The notes: generated by a model from the letters alone, not told the origin. Shown: positions 9,016 through 19,376, counted from the first letter of the stretch. The stretch: 64,000 bases of DNA from Lactococcus hircilactis (GCF_009601015.1 NZ_WITJ01000001.1:182043-246042), one strand, 5' to 3'. Translations and numbers: made by a program.

Positions 9016-10443
9016 TTAATTTTTAGGATTTTTTTCACTTTTCAACCATGCTGGCAAGGCGGTCATCAATTTTTGAAGCGCTTGTCCTCGATGAGAGAGG
9101 TGATTTTTTTCTTCATCGCTCAATTGTGCTGCAGATTGATCCGAATTCCCAACGAGAAAGATAGGATCATATCCAAAGCCATTTTCACCTTGAGGTTTTA
9201 GTGCAATCCGTCCATTCCAATCTGCTTCTACCACAAGACTCTCGTGATGCGGGCGCGCCGCAACTAAGGTCGTATGAAAGTGTGCTAAACGTCGCTCTGG
9301 TGTCGTTTGGGTTGATGCGAGTTCATGAAGTAATTTGATGATGTTTTCTTTATCCGTTGGATTAGGACCAGCGAATCGATGGCTCCATACTCCAGGTAAC
9401 CCCCCCAAAACATCCACGCAAAGTCCAGAATCATCTCCGATGACAGTTTCTTGTGTGAGCTGTGATATTTGTTCTGCTTTAAGTCGTGCATTTTCTTCAA
9501 ACGTCATGCCCGTTTCCTCAATTTCAGGTAATTCAGGAAAATCATTGAGATTTTTGATGGTGTATCCAAAATCTGCAAATAATTTTTTAAATTCTTTTGT
9601 TTTTCCTTCATTTCGAGTCGCAATGAGAAGGGTTCGTGTATTTTTTTCTTCGATTTCTGCGTGATCAACTTTCAAATCTTTAATTCCCAACCAATTTTCT
9701 GCGATTTCATAAAAGGGTTTAATACTTGCTGTGGTATAAAAATGGTGGTGGAGATGTTCTCTTTTTTCACCATTAATAGCAAAATAATTAAGTAAAACAG
9801 AAATATCGCGAACTGTTTCTGCTCCTGAATCAATCAATCTCACTTGGTCTCCCATAGTTTTTTGAATCAAGGGTCTTAAAAGTGGATAATGTGTACAGCC
9901 TAAAATCAAAGTATCTACTTTTCCGATCAAAGGATGTAAACTTTCTTGAACTACTTTTTGTGCAATCTCTGACTCCATTTCATTAGATTCTACAATGGGT
10001 ACAAATTTTGGACATGAAAGGGGGTAAATTTTGATATTTGAAGAGCGTTTAAGGATGTTTTTAACATAAGCACCTGATTTTAAGGTGGCTTCTGTTGAGA
10101 TGACGCCAATTTTTTTAGTGTGGGTCACTTGTAATGCTGCTGATGCGCCAGGTAAGATAACGCCAATGACTGGAATATCTAATTTCGCTTTGACTTCTTC
10201 AAGGCAAGCTGCTGTGGCAGTGTTACACGCCATTACAATCATTTTAACCTGCTTAGACAACAAAAAATTGACCATATCCCAAGTAAAAGCTGTGATTTGT
10301 GCTTTTTCGCGTGAACCATAAGGAGCACGCCGTGTATCCCCGATATAGACAATTTCTTCATTTGGTAGTTGACGAAGAAGTTCTCGAACAACTGTTAGTC
10401 CCCCAACACCTGAATCAAGTAATCCGATGGGTCTGTTGTCCAT
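9016..10443 (-). CDS. murI-rdgB: Glutamate racemase fused to XTP/dITP pyrophosphatase
   Basis: A 475-residue continuous ORF. Residues 1 to about 265 are glutamate racemase: [11 protein letters not shown], the two catalytic cysteines in ACNTATA and GCTHYPLL; it makes D-glutamate for peptidoglycan. Residues about 275-470 are a Ham1/RdgB house-cleaning pyrophosphatase: [45 protein letters not shown]; it removes inosine and xanthosine triphosphates. The join ([17 protein letters not shown]) shows no stop or frame change. In streptococci the two genes are adjacent but separate, so fusion by loss of a stop codon is likely. Start preceded by GGGAGG. Confidence 0.9.
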   Translation of the reverse strand: MDNRPIGLLDSGVGGLTVVRELLRQLPNEEIVYIGDTRRAPYGSREKAQITAFTWDMVNFLLSKQVKMIVMACNTATAACLEEVKAKLDIPVIGVILPGASAALQVTHTKKIGVISTEATLKSGAYVKNILKRSSNIKIYPLSCPKFVPIVESNEMESEIAQKVVQESLHPLIGKVDTLILGCTHYPLLRPLIQKTMGDQVRLIDSGAETVRDISVLLNYFAINGEKREHLHHHFYTTASIKPFYEIAENWLGIKDLKVDHAEIEEKNTRTLLIATRNEGKTKEFKKLFADFGYTIKNLNDFPELPEIEETGMTFEENARLKAEQISQLTQETVIGDDSGLCVDVLGGLPGVWSHRFAGPNPTDKENIIKLLHELASTQTTPERRLAHFHTTLVAARPHHESLVVEADWNGRIALKPQGENGFGYDPIFLVGNSDQSAAQLSDEEKNHLSHRGQALQKLMTALPAWLKSEKNPKN

Positions 10444-10490
10444 CTTGTCCTCCCAAAAATAGTGATGCTATTTTTCTTTATATGAATGAA

Positions 10491-10511
10491 ACTTTGCTAG
10501 AAAAGCAAAGT
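10491..10511 (-). terminator. Hairpin after yneF
   Basis: ACTTTGCT / AGCAAAGT form a perfect 8-bp stem with a 5-base loop between yneF and murI. There is no strong T-run on the minus strand, so termination is only possible. Confidence 0.35.
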
Positions 10512-10526
10512 ATCATTTTTGTGTGT

Positions 10527-10775
10527 TTATTTTTTCTTTTTTCCATCTTTATCTGCTTGTTTTGCAGCAGCACGGATTTGACGAAGGACTTGTTGCACTT
10601 GGACTTCACTTGGTTTACGTCCCATAGAACTCATCATCAGTCGAACACCATCTTCATTTAGTGGTGGATTTTCAATCAACATTTTCTTTGTTTGACGTTG
10701 CATATAGTATGTCCCACCAGCAAAACCAGCAAGTGCAAAAACAATCATCAAAATAATCGCTAAAACTAAATTCAT
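10527..10775 (-). CDS. yneF: UPF0154 family small membrane protein YneF
   Basis: 82 residues: one N-terminal transmembrane helix (NLVLAIILMIVFALAGFAGG) and a conserved cytoplasmic part ending in lysines, as in the UPF0154/YneF family of Firmicutes, function unknown. The ATG at 10775 follows AGGAG by 7 bases; an upstream start at 10802 lacks a ribosome site. Confidence 0.85.
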   Translation of the reverse strand: MNLVLAIILMIVFALAGFAGGTYYMQRQTKKMLIENPPLNEDGVRLMMSSMGRKPSEVQVQQVLRQIRAAAKQADKDGKKKK

Positions 10776-10870
10776 TAGTCGTCTCCTAATCTTTATGCGC
10801 AATTAAAAAATTGTGCATGCTTACATCATCATTATAACAAAATTTATGTATTTTGTCAGTAGGGAAATTA

Positions 10871-10902
10871 AAAAAGGGCGCATTTGAAATGTCCCCTTTT
10901 TT
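10871..10902 (-). terminator. Intrinsic terminator after lysA
   Basis: AAAAAGGG pairs with CCCTTTTT across an inner GCATTT/AAATGT stem, followed on the minus strand by the T-run. It sits right after the lysA stop codon and closes the gltB-gltD-lysA transcript. Confidence 0.75.
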
Positions 10903-10908
10903 ATCTTC

Positions 10909-12174
10909 TCATTCAAAATCAAATCCGTAGAGTGTCGCAAAGTAATCTTCTGGTGTTTCAGCTCGTCTGATGAGTTTTGCTTCGCCATTTTCTTGTAACA
11001 ACAGCTCTGCTGAACGAAGTTTGGCATTATACTGGTACCCCATCGAAAATCCGTGTGCTCCCGTGTCATGAATGACAAGTAAATCACCCGGTTCAATCGT
11101 TGGTAACGTCCGTTGTTTTGCAAATTTGTCATTATTTTCACAAAGTGATCCTGTGACATCTACAGTTTCTGTACTTGTGCTCTTTTCTTTTCCTAAAACA
11201 GTAATGTGATGATAGGCGTCATAAAACGCGGGACGCATAAGATTAACTGCTGAAGCATCAACACCGATATAAGTGCGATAGGTTTTCTTTTTGTGTAAAA
11301 CCCGAGTCGCTAAAAGTCCATGAGGCGCAAGCATAAAGCGTCCCAATTCTGTATAGATTTTGACATTTGGCATGCCATTTGCGGCTAATGTTTCATCAAA
11401 AACGCGATGCACACCTTCTCCAATCACTGCAATATCATTGGGTTTTTCTTCGGGGCGATAATTAACCCCGATTCCTCCAGATAGATTGATGAAGTCAATC
11501 TCAACACCAACTAAATCACGGATTTCAAGTGCAAATTCAAATAACTGACGGGCAAGTTCAGGATAATAATCATTCGTCACCGTATTGGAGGCGAGAAAAC
11601 TATGCAGTCCAAATGTTTCTACGCCTAATTTTTTGAGTGCTTTAATCCCCTCGACCACCTGATCTTTAGTCATTCCAAATTTTGAGGCTTCTGGATGATC
11701 CATAATCTGAGTGCCCATCGAAAAAACGCCACCGGGATTATAACGTAAACTCATGGTTTTTGGAAATTCAAAACCATCAGTTTTTGTCAGTGCTGACAGA
11801 AATGCAATATGGTCGTAAGCGTCGAGATTGATTGTCGCTCCGAGTTTTTGAGCAGCTAAAAATTCTTCTTTTGGCGTGTCATTGGATGAAAACATGATTT
11901 CATTTTTTGAAAAACCGCATTTTTGTGACAAAAGTAATTCAACACCGCTCGCACAATCTACACCACAATTTTCTTCGTGAAGAATTTTTAAAATCGCTGG
12001 CGTTGGTGTGGCTTTGACGGCGAAAAATTCTTTGAACCCTTTGTTCCATGAGAACGCTTGATAAAGTGCTCTTGCCTTTTCACGAATTCCTTTTTCATCG
12101 TAAATGTGAAAAGGAGTTGGATATGTTTTTGTAATTTCTTCTAGTTGTGTTTTTGTAACAAATGGTGTTTTCAT
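10909..12174 (-). CDS. lysA: Diaminopimelate decarboxylase
   Basis: 421 residues, a PLP enzyme with an alanine-racemase-like barrel that decarboxylates meso-diaminopimelate to L-lysine. The PLP lysine is in FFAVKATPTP; the phosphate-binding region includes NLSGGIGVNYRPEE; the partner cysteine is in GSLCENNDKF. Start preceded by GGGAG. It follows gltD with only 49 bases and no terminator, so amino-group assimilation and lysine synthesis appear co-transcribed. One variant palindrome copy (GTCAGTGCTGAC, 11786-11797, reads LSALT) is present. Confidence 0.92.
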   Translation of the reverse strand: MKTPFVTKTQLEEITKTYPTPFHIYDEKGIREKARALYQAFSWNKGFKEFFAVKATPTPAILKILHEENCGVDCASGVELLLSQKCGFSKNEIMFSSNDTPKEEFLAAQKLGATINLDAYDHIAFLSALTKTDGFEFPKTMSLRYNPGGVFSMGTQIMDHPEASKFGMTKDQVVEGIKALKKLGVETFGLHSFLASNTVTNDYYPELARQLFEFALEIRDLVGVEIDFINLSGGIGVNYRPEEKPNDIAVIGEGVHRVFDETLAANGMPNVKIYTELGRFMLAPHGLLATRVLHKKKTYRTYIGVDASAVNLMRPAFYDAYHHITVLGKEKSTSTETVDVTGSLCENNDKFAKQRTLPTIEPGDLLVIHDTGAHGFSMGYQYNAKLRSAELLLQENGEAKLIRRAETPEDYFATLYGFDFE

Positions 12175-12223
12175 AATTCTCCCAAATATTTAGATCGTTT
12201 GTCTCAATTGTTTCTTAATGTAT

Positions 12224-13669
12224 CTATACAGATACTTTGATGAGCTGCGCTAAGCTCTCATCTACTGCCTCTGCCGCTTTTCTTCCTTCTCGAATCGCCC
12301 ATATTACTAATGATGGGCCGCGTCTAGCATCGCCTGCTACAAAAATTTGGCTCTGATTTGTATTATACTGATCATAAATTTCATGAACACCAAAGCCGTT
12401 CAAAATTGATTGATCTGTCCCCACAAATCCCATCGCAAGTAAAATCAAATCAGCTTTGATTTCCCGCTCAGTGCCGGCAACAGGTTTAAAATCTGGTCCT
12501 ACTTGCGCTACTTTTAGACCAGTGACTTCATTTCTGTCATTACTGACAAAAGCTGTTGTTCCAATTGTGTACTCTGTCAGTGCGTCATTTCCAGCAAAAG
12601 TTCCTTCTTCTTGTCCATAACCATGTTTCATGACCATCGGCCATTCTGGCCAAGGATTATTCTCAGCTCTTGTCAGCGGTAAACTTGGTGTGATTTCAAA
12701 CTGTTTCACGGACGCTGCTCCTAATCTGACCGCTGTCCCAATACAATCGTTTCCTGTATCTCCACCACCAATGACAATCACATGCTTGCCTTCTAATGTT
12801 TTTTCAAGTGTGGTTGCTTTAGCATCAAGCAACGTTTTTGTCGTTTGAGTCAAGAAATCAACAGCAAATTCAATGCCCGAAGCTTCACGTCCTTCCACTT
12901 TCAAATCTCGTGGTATTCCAGCACCTGTAGCAATAATTACACGTGAATAGTCTGATTTTAAGGATTCAAAGGAAATCGTTTTTCCAATCTCTGCTTGAGC
13001 GACAAATTCAACCCCGAGTGATTTCATGATGTCAATACGCTGCTCCACTAGCGCTTTATCTAACTTCATATTGGGAATTCCATACATCAAGAGCCCGCCA
13101 AAACGATCGGATTTTTCAAATACTGTGACAGAGTGTCCCAATTGATTAAGGCGCCATGCGGCAGCTAATCCTGCAGGACCAGAACCCACCACAGCGATTT
13201 TGATTCCTGTACGTGCTGCTGGTTTTCCCATCTCCATTACCCAACCTTGGGCATTTGCTGTATCTGCAATATATCGTTCATTATCTTTAATGGTAATTCC
13301 TGGACCATTGAGTGCTTCGGCACACGCTTTTTCGCATGGCGCAGGACACACTCGGCCCGTAAATTCTGGAAAAGCGTTTGTCAAACTCATGCGCTCATAC
13401 GCTTTTTTCATTGCCCCGCGATAAACCAAGTCATTCCATTCTGGAATGTGATTGTCATTAGGACAGCCAGAAACTGCGCGTTTTCCTCCATAAAAAATAC
13501 CTGAATGACAAAATGGCACGTCACAGTGCATGCATCTCGCCGCTTGCTTTTGTCGCTCCTCATTGGATAAAGGAATTTGTAGTTCAGCAAAATCACGAAC
13601 ACGCTCGGCGATTTCACGGTAAGGATTGTCTTTTCTAGGATATTTCAAAAAACCATTTGGATCAGCCAT
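12224..13669 (-). CDS. gltD: Glutamate synthase small subunit
   Basis: 481 residues: an N-terminal Fe-S region with cysteines in CMHCDVPFCH and CPAPCEKAC, then two nucleotide-binding domains (VVGSGPAGLAAAWRLNQLGHSVTVFE for FAD, IGGGDTGNDCIGTA for NADPH). It passes electrons from NADPH to the large subunit, which makes glutamate from 2-oxoglutarate and glutamine. The start shares its A with the gltB stop (TAATG), and GGAGGGAA precedes it. A diverged palindrome copy is at 12536-12547. Confidence 0.94.
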   Translation of the reverse strand: MADPNGFLKYPRKDNPYREIAERVRDFAELQIPLSNEERQKQAARCMHCDVPFCHSGIFYGGKRAVSGCPNDNHIPEWNDLVYRGAMKKAYERMSLTNAFPEFTGRVCPAPCEKACAEALNGPGITIKDNERYIADTANAQGWVMEMGKPAARTGIKIAVVGSGPAGLAAAWRLNQLGHSVTVFEKSDRFGGLLMYGIPNMKLDKALVEQRIDIMKSLGVEFVAQAEIGKTISFESLKSDYSRVIIATGAGIPRDLKVEGREASGIEFAVDFLTQTTKTLLDAKATTLEKTLEGKHVIVIGGGDTGNDCIGTAVRLGAASVKQFEITPSLPLTRAENNPWPEWPMVMKHGYGQEEGTFAGNDALTEYTIGTTAFVSNDRNEVTGLKVAQVGPDFKPVAGTEREIKADLILLAMGFVGTDQSILNGFGVHEIYDQYNTNQSQIFVAGDARRGPSLVIWAIREGRKAAEAVDESLAQLIKVSV

Positions 13670-16600
13670 TATTTCCCTCCTCCTTTTTGATTTTGTTCAT
13701 TTTGTACTTGTTCAAATGTTTCATAAATTAAAGCTTCTCCTGCTAAACCAGTTTTTGCCAATTGAGCTTCAACATCGTTGATATGATGGAATTCTTTTGG
13801 ATAAACTTTGATGAATTTCTCTTTTTCATTTGGCCAATTGGCAAGAATCGCTTTTGCTTTTTTAGAATCGGTATAAGTGATATGATTTTCTAATAATTCA
13901 AGTAAAACATCATCCCCAGCTGTCTGATCAAGTGCATATAGCTCAACCATTTCTTGGTTTACTTTTCCAGAAAAATCACCATTGACATCATAGACGTAAG
14001 CCACGCCACCTGACATTCCAGCACCAAAATTTCGTCCAGTGCTTCCTAAAACAACTGCAACACCACCTGTCATATACTCACAACCGTGATCTCCTACTCC
14101 CTCAACGACAAAGTTTGCTCCTGAATTTCTAACCCCACAGCGCTCTCCAGCACGTCCGCGGAAGTAAGCTTCACCTTTGATGGCTCCAAACAAAGAAACG
14201 TTCCCAACAATTGACGTGTTTTCAATATCATATGCTGCATCATGTGGTGGTTTAACAATTAATCGACCGCCAGATAAGGATTTCCCGATGTAATCATTTG
14301 CTTCACCAATCAAGGTAATTTCCATTCCTGAGGTGGCAAAAGAACCAAAAGATTGCCCTGCAATACCTGTATAAACATATTTTATTGCACCATCTCGAAG
14401 TCCAAAATTTCCATAACGCTCGGCAACCCAACCCGCCATTCTTGCTCCGGCAGTACGGTTGATGTTATTGATTTCTTCATGAACCGTAGCAAAAGTCCCT
14501 TTGTTGAGCTCAGATTCAGTGAAGGCATCCAACTCACGCCAAGGTTTTGCATCATAAAATGGATTTTCTGATTTTGGTTGAATGGTAATCGTTTGACCAA
14601 TCATTCGACTGAAATCAAGTCCTCTCATTTTATCTGGAAGATCGGTTTGACAGTGCAATAATTCTGCGTGTCCAATGAGTTCGTTCATTGATCTAAAGCC
14701 TAGTTGCGCCAGAAGTTTCCGTAAATCTTCTGCCATAAACATCATTAATCGAATAATATGTTCTGGTTTTCCAGAAAATTGTGCTCGGAGTTCTGGATTT
14801 TGCGTCGTAATTCCAACAGGACATGTGTTCAAATGGCAATTTCGCGTCATAATACATCCAATCGCAACCAAAACAAGACTTGCAAATGAATACTCCTCTG
14901 CACCAAGCATCGCTGCAATCGCAATGTCTCGCCCCGTCACTACTTTTCCATCTGTTTCAAGAGTCATTCGATCACGTAAATTGTTCATCGCGAGTGTTTG
15001 ATGTGCTTCAATCAATCCCATTTCCCACGGCAAACCTGCATCACGCGTTGAATTTCGTGGACTTGCACCTGTTCCACCATCGTATCCTGAAATCACGACT
15101 TTATCTGCACCAGCTTTGACACATCCCGTTGCAATTGTTCCAACACCTGTGGAAGAAACAAGTTTCACATTAATTTTTGCGAATGGATTAATCTTTTTAA
15201 GATCAAAAATTAATTGTGAAAGGTCTTCAATCGAATAAATGTCATGATGAGGAGGTGGAGAAATCAAACTCACACCGGGTGTTGAATTACGTACTTCGGC
15301 GACCCAAGGGAACGCTTTTTTGCCAGGAAGTTGTCCTCCCTCACCTGGTTTTGCGCCTTGTGAGAGTTTGATTTGTATTTCCTCTGCGGACATCAAATAC
15401 GCAGCTGAGACACCAAAACGTCCTGATGCGACTTGTTTGATTTTTGAATTATTTTCATTATGATAACGGTTAGCATTCTCGCCACCTTCACCGGAATTGG
15501 ATTTTGCACCAATGGCATTCATCGCTTGGGCGATACATTCATGCGCTTCTTTAGAAAGTGATCCAAAACTCATCGCACCGACTTTAAATCGCTTCACAAT
15601 CTTACTTGCGGGTTCCACTTCTGAGAGCGAAATCGGCTGACGTGTCGAGCGGATATCCCAGAGATGACGCAAACTTGTCGGATGTTCTTTTCCGTGTTCA
15701 TTGAGATGTCCAATGTATTTTTCAAACTGCGCGTAATCATTCTTTCGTACTGCATTTTGGATTTGATAAATCATGATTGGATCATAAATGTGCGCTTCTC
15801 CCTCATCTCCACGGAATTGAAAGCTTCCTCCTGTTTCAAGTTCATCATTGGCTCGTCTGCCGTACGCTTTTTCGTAACGTTTGCGATACTCTTGCTCGAT
15901 TTGTGCCAGTGACAATCCACCAATCCGTGTTGTCGTGCCAGTAAAATATTTATCAATCACTGCTTTAGACAGTCCGATAGCTTCGAAAAGCTGCGCGCCT
16001 TTATAGCCTGAAATCGTTGAAATTCCCATCCGACTCATGACTTTCACAATTCCTTTTTCTGCAGCATGACGATAATTTTCAAGTGCTTCTTTTGATCCAC
16101 AATCCCAATCTTTAAGCGTCGCATACGCGCCGTATGGGTGAATTCCAGATGCACCAAAACCAACTAACGCTGCGAAATGATGGACTTCACATACTTCTGC
16201 TGTGTCCACGATGATAGCAAATTTACTGGCTGATTTTCTCCCCAACATGTAATGATAAAGTCCTGACATCGCAAGTAAAATCGGCATCGGTACTTTTCCT
16301 TTTTCAAACGCCCGATCACTCAATACGATAATCGTTGCACCATCAGAAACCAACTGTTCAACATGATAAAAGAGTTTATTCAGTGCATTTTCTAAGACAT
16401 CATTTTCATCGTATAAAGTGGATACAATTTCTGTGTGATAACGGTTTTCCTTGAGCGATAAGATCTTTTCAAAATCTGTTGTCGTGAGTACTGGACTTTC
16501 CAATTTAAGTTTTTTAACGTTGTCAGCACTGACAAGTGTTGGATTTCCATCCTCCCCAAGATACGTCTCTGTTCCAATGACGATTTGCTCACGAATGGCA

Positions 16601-18141
16601 TCAATTGGTGGATTGGTGACTTGTGCAAATTGTTGTTTAAAGAAAGTATAAAGCGATTGTGCTTGATCGGATAGGACAGCCAGCGGTGCGTCAAATCCCA
16701 TGGAAATGATTGGTTCTTGTCCTGCTGTAGCCATCGGAAGCATGACCGTGCGGATGATTTCATCATTGTAGCCAAACAACTTCCACATCGCTTTTAGCTG
16801 CTCTGGTTTAATGTCGGCCACTTTTTCAGATCCTGTCAGTACTGACAGCGTTTTGAGTCCTTTAGATAACCATTCTTGATAAGGATGTTTGCTCGCATAA
16901 TGTTTTTTGACCGCTTCATTACGGATTACTTCCCCTTTTTGAGTATCCACAAGGATCATATTCCCTGGACCCAACACACTTTTTTCAACAATTTCACTTG
17001 CTGGAATATCAACAACACCAGATTCACTTGAGGCGATAATAAAATTATCTTTTGTGATAATATAGCGATTTGGACGAAGTCCATTTCGATCCAAACGTGC
17101 ACCAACCATTTTCCCATCAGTAAAGACAAGTGCAGCTGGACCGTCCCAAGGCGAAATGTGCGTTGTTGCGTATTCATAAAATGCGGATAATTCAGGACTC
17201 AGCTTCGCTTTTTCTCCCCACGCTTCAGGAATCATCATCAACAAACTTTCAGGAATTTCAAGACCATTTCGTACAAAATACTCCATGCAATTTTCAAGTT
17301 TTGCTGAATCTGAATTATTCTCATTGTACATTTCAACGCCATTAACTTTCATCCAGTTTTCAGCGCCGCGCAGCGTATTGATTTCTCCATTATGAGCCAA
17401 AAATCGAAACGGTTGTGCCCGATTCCAAGATGGGAAAGTATTGGTCGAAAAACGACTATGAGTCAATGCGATGTGTGCTTTAAAGCGTGAATCTGACAAG
17501 TCAGGATAGAATAATTTTACTTGATACGCATGCAACATGCCCTTATAGACGACGGTTTGACTTGACAACGAACAAATATAGAGTTCTTGCTCATCAAAGC
17601 GCTTCTCAAGTGTTCTACGCATTTTGAACAAACTATCCTCAAATGCTTTATTGTCAGTACTGACAGCAGATTTTTCGATAAAAACTTGTACAAAAGCTGG
17701 CATTATTTTTTGCGCACTCAACCCACAAGCATCAAAATGAAACGGTACATCACGAACAAAAATCACCTCATGTCCTTCAGACTTAATGACTGCCTTAATC
17801 GCTTCAAGTAATTCTTGTTTTCTGTAATGTTCACGTGTCAAAAAGAACTGTCCAACTGCATAGTCACCAGCTTTTGGCAGTATTTTATCTTGAGATTTTG
17901 CGATCTCCGCAAAAAACTCGTGGGGTAAGGTAACTAAAACACCAGCGCCATCACCAGTCTCAGGCTCTGCTCCTGTTCCTCCACGGTGATTCATTCGTTT
18001 GAGCATCGTCAACGCGTGTTCCACCAGCTGATGACTTGGTTGTCCATCAATTTGGGCAATAAATCCCATTCCGCAGGCATCCGATTCAAACTCTGGTTCC
18101 CACATCGTATTTTTTAAAGCTGTTTCTTTATTAGTATCCAT
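13669..18141 (-). CDS. gltB: Glutamate synthase large subunit
   Basis: 1490 residues. A 22-residue propeptide precedes the N-terminal nucleophile cysteine of the glutaminase domain (ESDACGMGFIAQ). Then follow the central domain, the FMN-binding synthase domain (HHDIYSIEDLSQLIFDLK, GGTGASP) with the 3Fe-4S cysteines in CIMTRNCHLNTCPVG, and the C-terminal beta-helix. Full length for the family. The ATG at 18141 is chosen over GTG 18144 because GAGG lies 8 bases before it. Three palindrome copies fall inside the gene. Confidence 0.95.
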   Translation of the reverse strand: MDTNKETALKNTMWEPEFESDACGMGFIAQIDGQPSHQLVEHALTMLKRMNHRGGTGAEPETGDGAGVLVTLPHEFFAEIAKSQDKILPKAGDYAVGQFFLTREHYRKQELLEAIKAVIKSEGHEVIFVRDVPFHFDACGLSAQKIMPAFVQVFIEKSAVSTDNKAFEDSLFKMRRTLEKRFDEQELYICSLSSQTVVYKGMLHAYQVKLFYPDLSDSRFKAHIALTHSRFSTNTFPSWNRAQPFRFLAHNGEINTLRGAENWMKVNGVEMYNENNSDSAKLENCMEYFVRNGLEIPESLLMMIPEAWGEKAKLSPELSAFYEYATTHISPWDGPAALVFTDGKMVGARLDRNGLRPNRYIITKDNFIIASSESGVVDIPASEIVEKSVLGPGNMILVDTQKGEVIRNEAVKKHYASKHPYQEWLSKGLKTLSVLTGSEKVADIKPEQLKAMWKLFGYNDEIIRTVMLPMATAGQEPIISMGFDAPLAVLSDQAQSLYTFFKQQFAQVTNPPIDAIREQIVIGTETYLGEDGNPTLVSADNVKKLKLESPVLTTTDFEKILSLKENRYHTEIVSTLYDENDVLENALNKLFYHVEQLVSDGATIIVLSDRAFEKGKVPMPILLAMSGLYHYMLGRKSASKFAIIVDTAEVCEVHHFAALVGFGASGIHPYGAYATLKDWDCGSKEALENYRHAAEKGIVKVMSRMGISTISGYKGAQLFEAIGLSKAVIDKYFTGTTTRIGGLSLAQIEQEYRKRYEKAYGRRANDELETGGSFQFRGDEGEAHIYDPIMIYQIQNAVRKNDYAQFEKYIGHLNEHGKEHPTSLRHLWDIRSTRQPISLSEVEPASKIVKRFKVGAMSFGSLSKEAHECIAQAMNAIGAKSNSGEGGENANRYHNENNSKIKQVASGRFGVSAAYLMSAEEIQIKLSQGAKPGEGGQLPGKKAFPWVAEVRNSTPGVSLISPPPHHDIYSIEDLSQLIFDLKKINPFAKINVKLVSSTGVGTIATGCVKAGADKVVISGYDGGTGASPRNSTRDAGLPWEMGLIEAHQTLAMNNLRDRMTLETDGKVVTGRDIAIAAMLGAEEYSFASLVLVAIGCIMTRNCHLNTCPVGITTQNPELRAQFSGKPEHIIRLMMFMAEDLRKLLAQLGFRSMNELIGHAELLHCQTDLPDKMRGLDFSRMIGQTITIQPKSENPFYDAKPWRELDAFTESELNKGTFATVHEEINNINRTAGARMAGWVAERYGNFGLRDGAIKYVYTGIAGQSFGSFATSGMEITLIGEANDYIGKSLSGGRLIVKPPHDAAYDIENTSIVGNVSLFGAIKGEAYFRGRAGERCGVRNSGANFVVEGVGDHGCEYMTGGVAVVLGSTGRNFGAGMSGGVAYVYDVNGDFSGKVNQEMVELYALDQTAGDDVLLELLENHITYTDSKKAKAILANWPNEKEKFIKVYPKEFHHINDVEAQLAKTGLAGEALIYETFEQVQNEQNQKGGGK
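16835..16846. repeat. Dispersed palindrome, perfect copy in gltB
   Basis: GTCAGTACTGAC within CTGTCAGTACTGACAG, read as LSVLT. A variant with a C at the centre (GTCAGCACTGAC) lies at 16522-16533 in the same gene and reads VSAD. Confidence 0.85.
17653..17664. repeat. Dispersed palindrome, perfect copy in gltB
   Basis: GTCAGTACTGAC within TTGTCAGTACTGACAG, read in the second allowed frame as A-VSTD-N. Confidence 0.85.
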
Positions 18142-18176
18142 CACTTATTCCTCATTCGTAAAAAAGTTTACACCTT

Positions 18177-18205
18177 ATTTTACTTGAATTAATTGAAAAA
18201 ATCAA
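18177..18205 (-). promoter_or_regulatory. Promoter of gltB-gltD-lysA
   Basis: Minus-strand TTGATT (18200-18205) and TAAAAT (18177-18182) with 17-base spacing, about 35 bases before the gltB start. No operator is assigned. Confidence 0.55.
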
Positions 18206-18250
18206 TATTTTCAGACTATTTTGATAAAATGTAAAATTTCTTTGACAAAA

Positions 18251-18277
18251 AAACACAACGAAGCGTTGTATTTTTTT
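18251..18277. terminator. Bidirectional terminator between ilvE and gltB
   Basis: ACAACG-AAG-CGTTGT stem (18255-18269) with runs of A on one side and T on the other. It ends ilvE on the minus strand and could stop plus-strand transcription too. Confidence 0.75.
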
Positions 18278-18285
18278 CATTGGTA

Positions 18286-19308
18286 TTATTGAACTTTATA
18301 AATCCAACCCTCTGGTGCTTTCACATCACCAAATTGAATACCAACTAATTCATCATATAAGCGCCGTATGGTCGGTGCAACTTCTGTCTCTGAATAAAAG
18401 ACATGATGCGTTTTTCCATCATCAATGGATGCAACTGGTGTAATGATTGCCGCTGTTCCACAAGCGCCAACTTCAGCAAATTGATCCAAATCCTTCACAT
18501 AAACTTCTTTTTCCGTCGCTTTTAAGCCCAAACGATGCTGTGCTAAATAAAGTAAAGAATATTTTGTGATTGATGGCAAAATCGATGGGCTAAGCGGTGT
18601 AACAAATTCACCTTCTTTAGTAATGCCAAAGAAATTGGCAGCGCCGACTTCTTCGATTTTTGTGTGCGTCGCTGGATCCAAATAAATGGCATCGGCGTAT
18701 CCTGCATTTTTAGCTTCAATTTCTGCTTGAAGTGATGCTGCATAGTTTCCACCAACCTTAGACCCACCTGTTCCAAGAGGCGCAGCGCGATCATAATCAC
18801 GAGAAATAACAAATTTGGAAGGGACCAATCCCCCTTTAAAATACGCCCCAACAGGCATGGCAAAAACTGTAAAGATATATTCTGTCGCAGGTCTCACACC
18901 AATTACATCACCAATTCCGATTAAAAGTGGACGAATGTAAAGTGTTGCACCTGTCCCATAAGGTGGCACATAATCAGCATTTGCTTTGACGACTTGCATC
19001 ACAGCATCAATGAATTTTTCAGTCGGAACCTCTGGCATACAAAGCTTGTGCGCTGTTTTTTGCAAACGTTTCGCATTCATATCTGGACGAAAAAGTTGAA
19101 TTTCCCCTGTTTTCGTACGATAAGCTTTCAACCCCTCAAATCCTTGCTGTCCATAATGAAGCGCAGGTGATGATTCACTAAAATGTAATTGATTATCCCC
19201 TGTCAATTTACCTTCATCCCATTTTCCATCTTTATAATATGAAAGATAACGAAAAGGGAGATTTTGATATTCAAAACCGAGATTTTCCCAGTCAATGTCC
19301 ACTGTCAT
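18286..19308 (-). CDS. ilvE: Branched-chain amino acid aminotransferase
   Basis: 340 residues, fold-type IV PLP enzyme that transfers amino groups between glutamate and leucine, isoleucine or valine keto acids. Features: ALHYGQQGFEGLKAYR, the PLP lysine in GTGGSKVGGNYAASL, EVGAANFFG and GTAAIITPV. Start preceded by GGAGGAATGAGCT. Promoter and a likely CodY site lie directly upstream, which fits the known control of branched-chain amino acid genes in lactococci. Confidence 0.95.
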   Translation of the reverse strand: MTVDIDWENLGFEYQNLPFRYLSYYKDGKWDEGKLTGDNQLHFSESSPALHYGQQGFEGLKAYRTKTGEIQLFRPDMNAKRLQKTAHKLCMPEVPTEKFIDAVMQVVKANADYVPPYGTGATLYIRPLLIGIGDVIGVRPATEYIFTVFAMPVGAYFKGGLVPSKFVISRDYDRAAPLGTGGSKVGGNYAASLQAEIEAKNAGYADAIYLDPATHTKIEEVGAANFFGITKEGEFVTPLSPSILPSITKYSLLYLAQHRLGLKATEKEVYVKDLDQFAEVGACGTAAIITPVASIDDGKTHHVFYSETEVAPTIRRLYDELVGIQFGDVKAPEGWIYKVQ

Positions 19309-19367
19309 AGCTCATTCCTCCAACTCAATCCAACAACGCTTCGTTTTAGCATCGTCGTTCATTTTTT

Positions 19368-19376
19368 TGCTATAAT
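19368..19376 (+). promoter_or_regulatory. Extended -10 promoter of the MscS gene
   Basis: TGC-TATAAT on the plus strand 62 bases before the channel gene. Its transcript would start inside the oppositely directed ilvE promoter, so the two promoters overlap. Confidence 0.5.

Noticed and set aside
13247..13504. Plus-strand open frames within gltD, gltB and other core genes
   Set aside because: They are frame shadows of well-supported minus-strand genes, with no ribosome sites or recognisable products.
18255..19350. AACGAAGCGTT at both the end and the leader of ilvE as a regulatory repeat pair
   Set aside because: The short shared sequence is self-complementary and part of a terminator at one end; with only about 11 bases in common, chance or structural similarity is enough to explain it.
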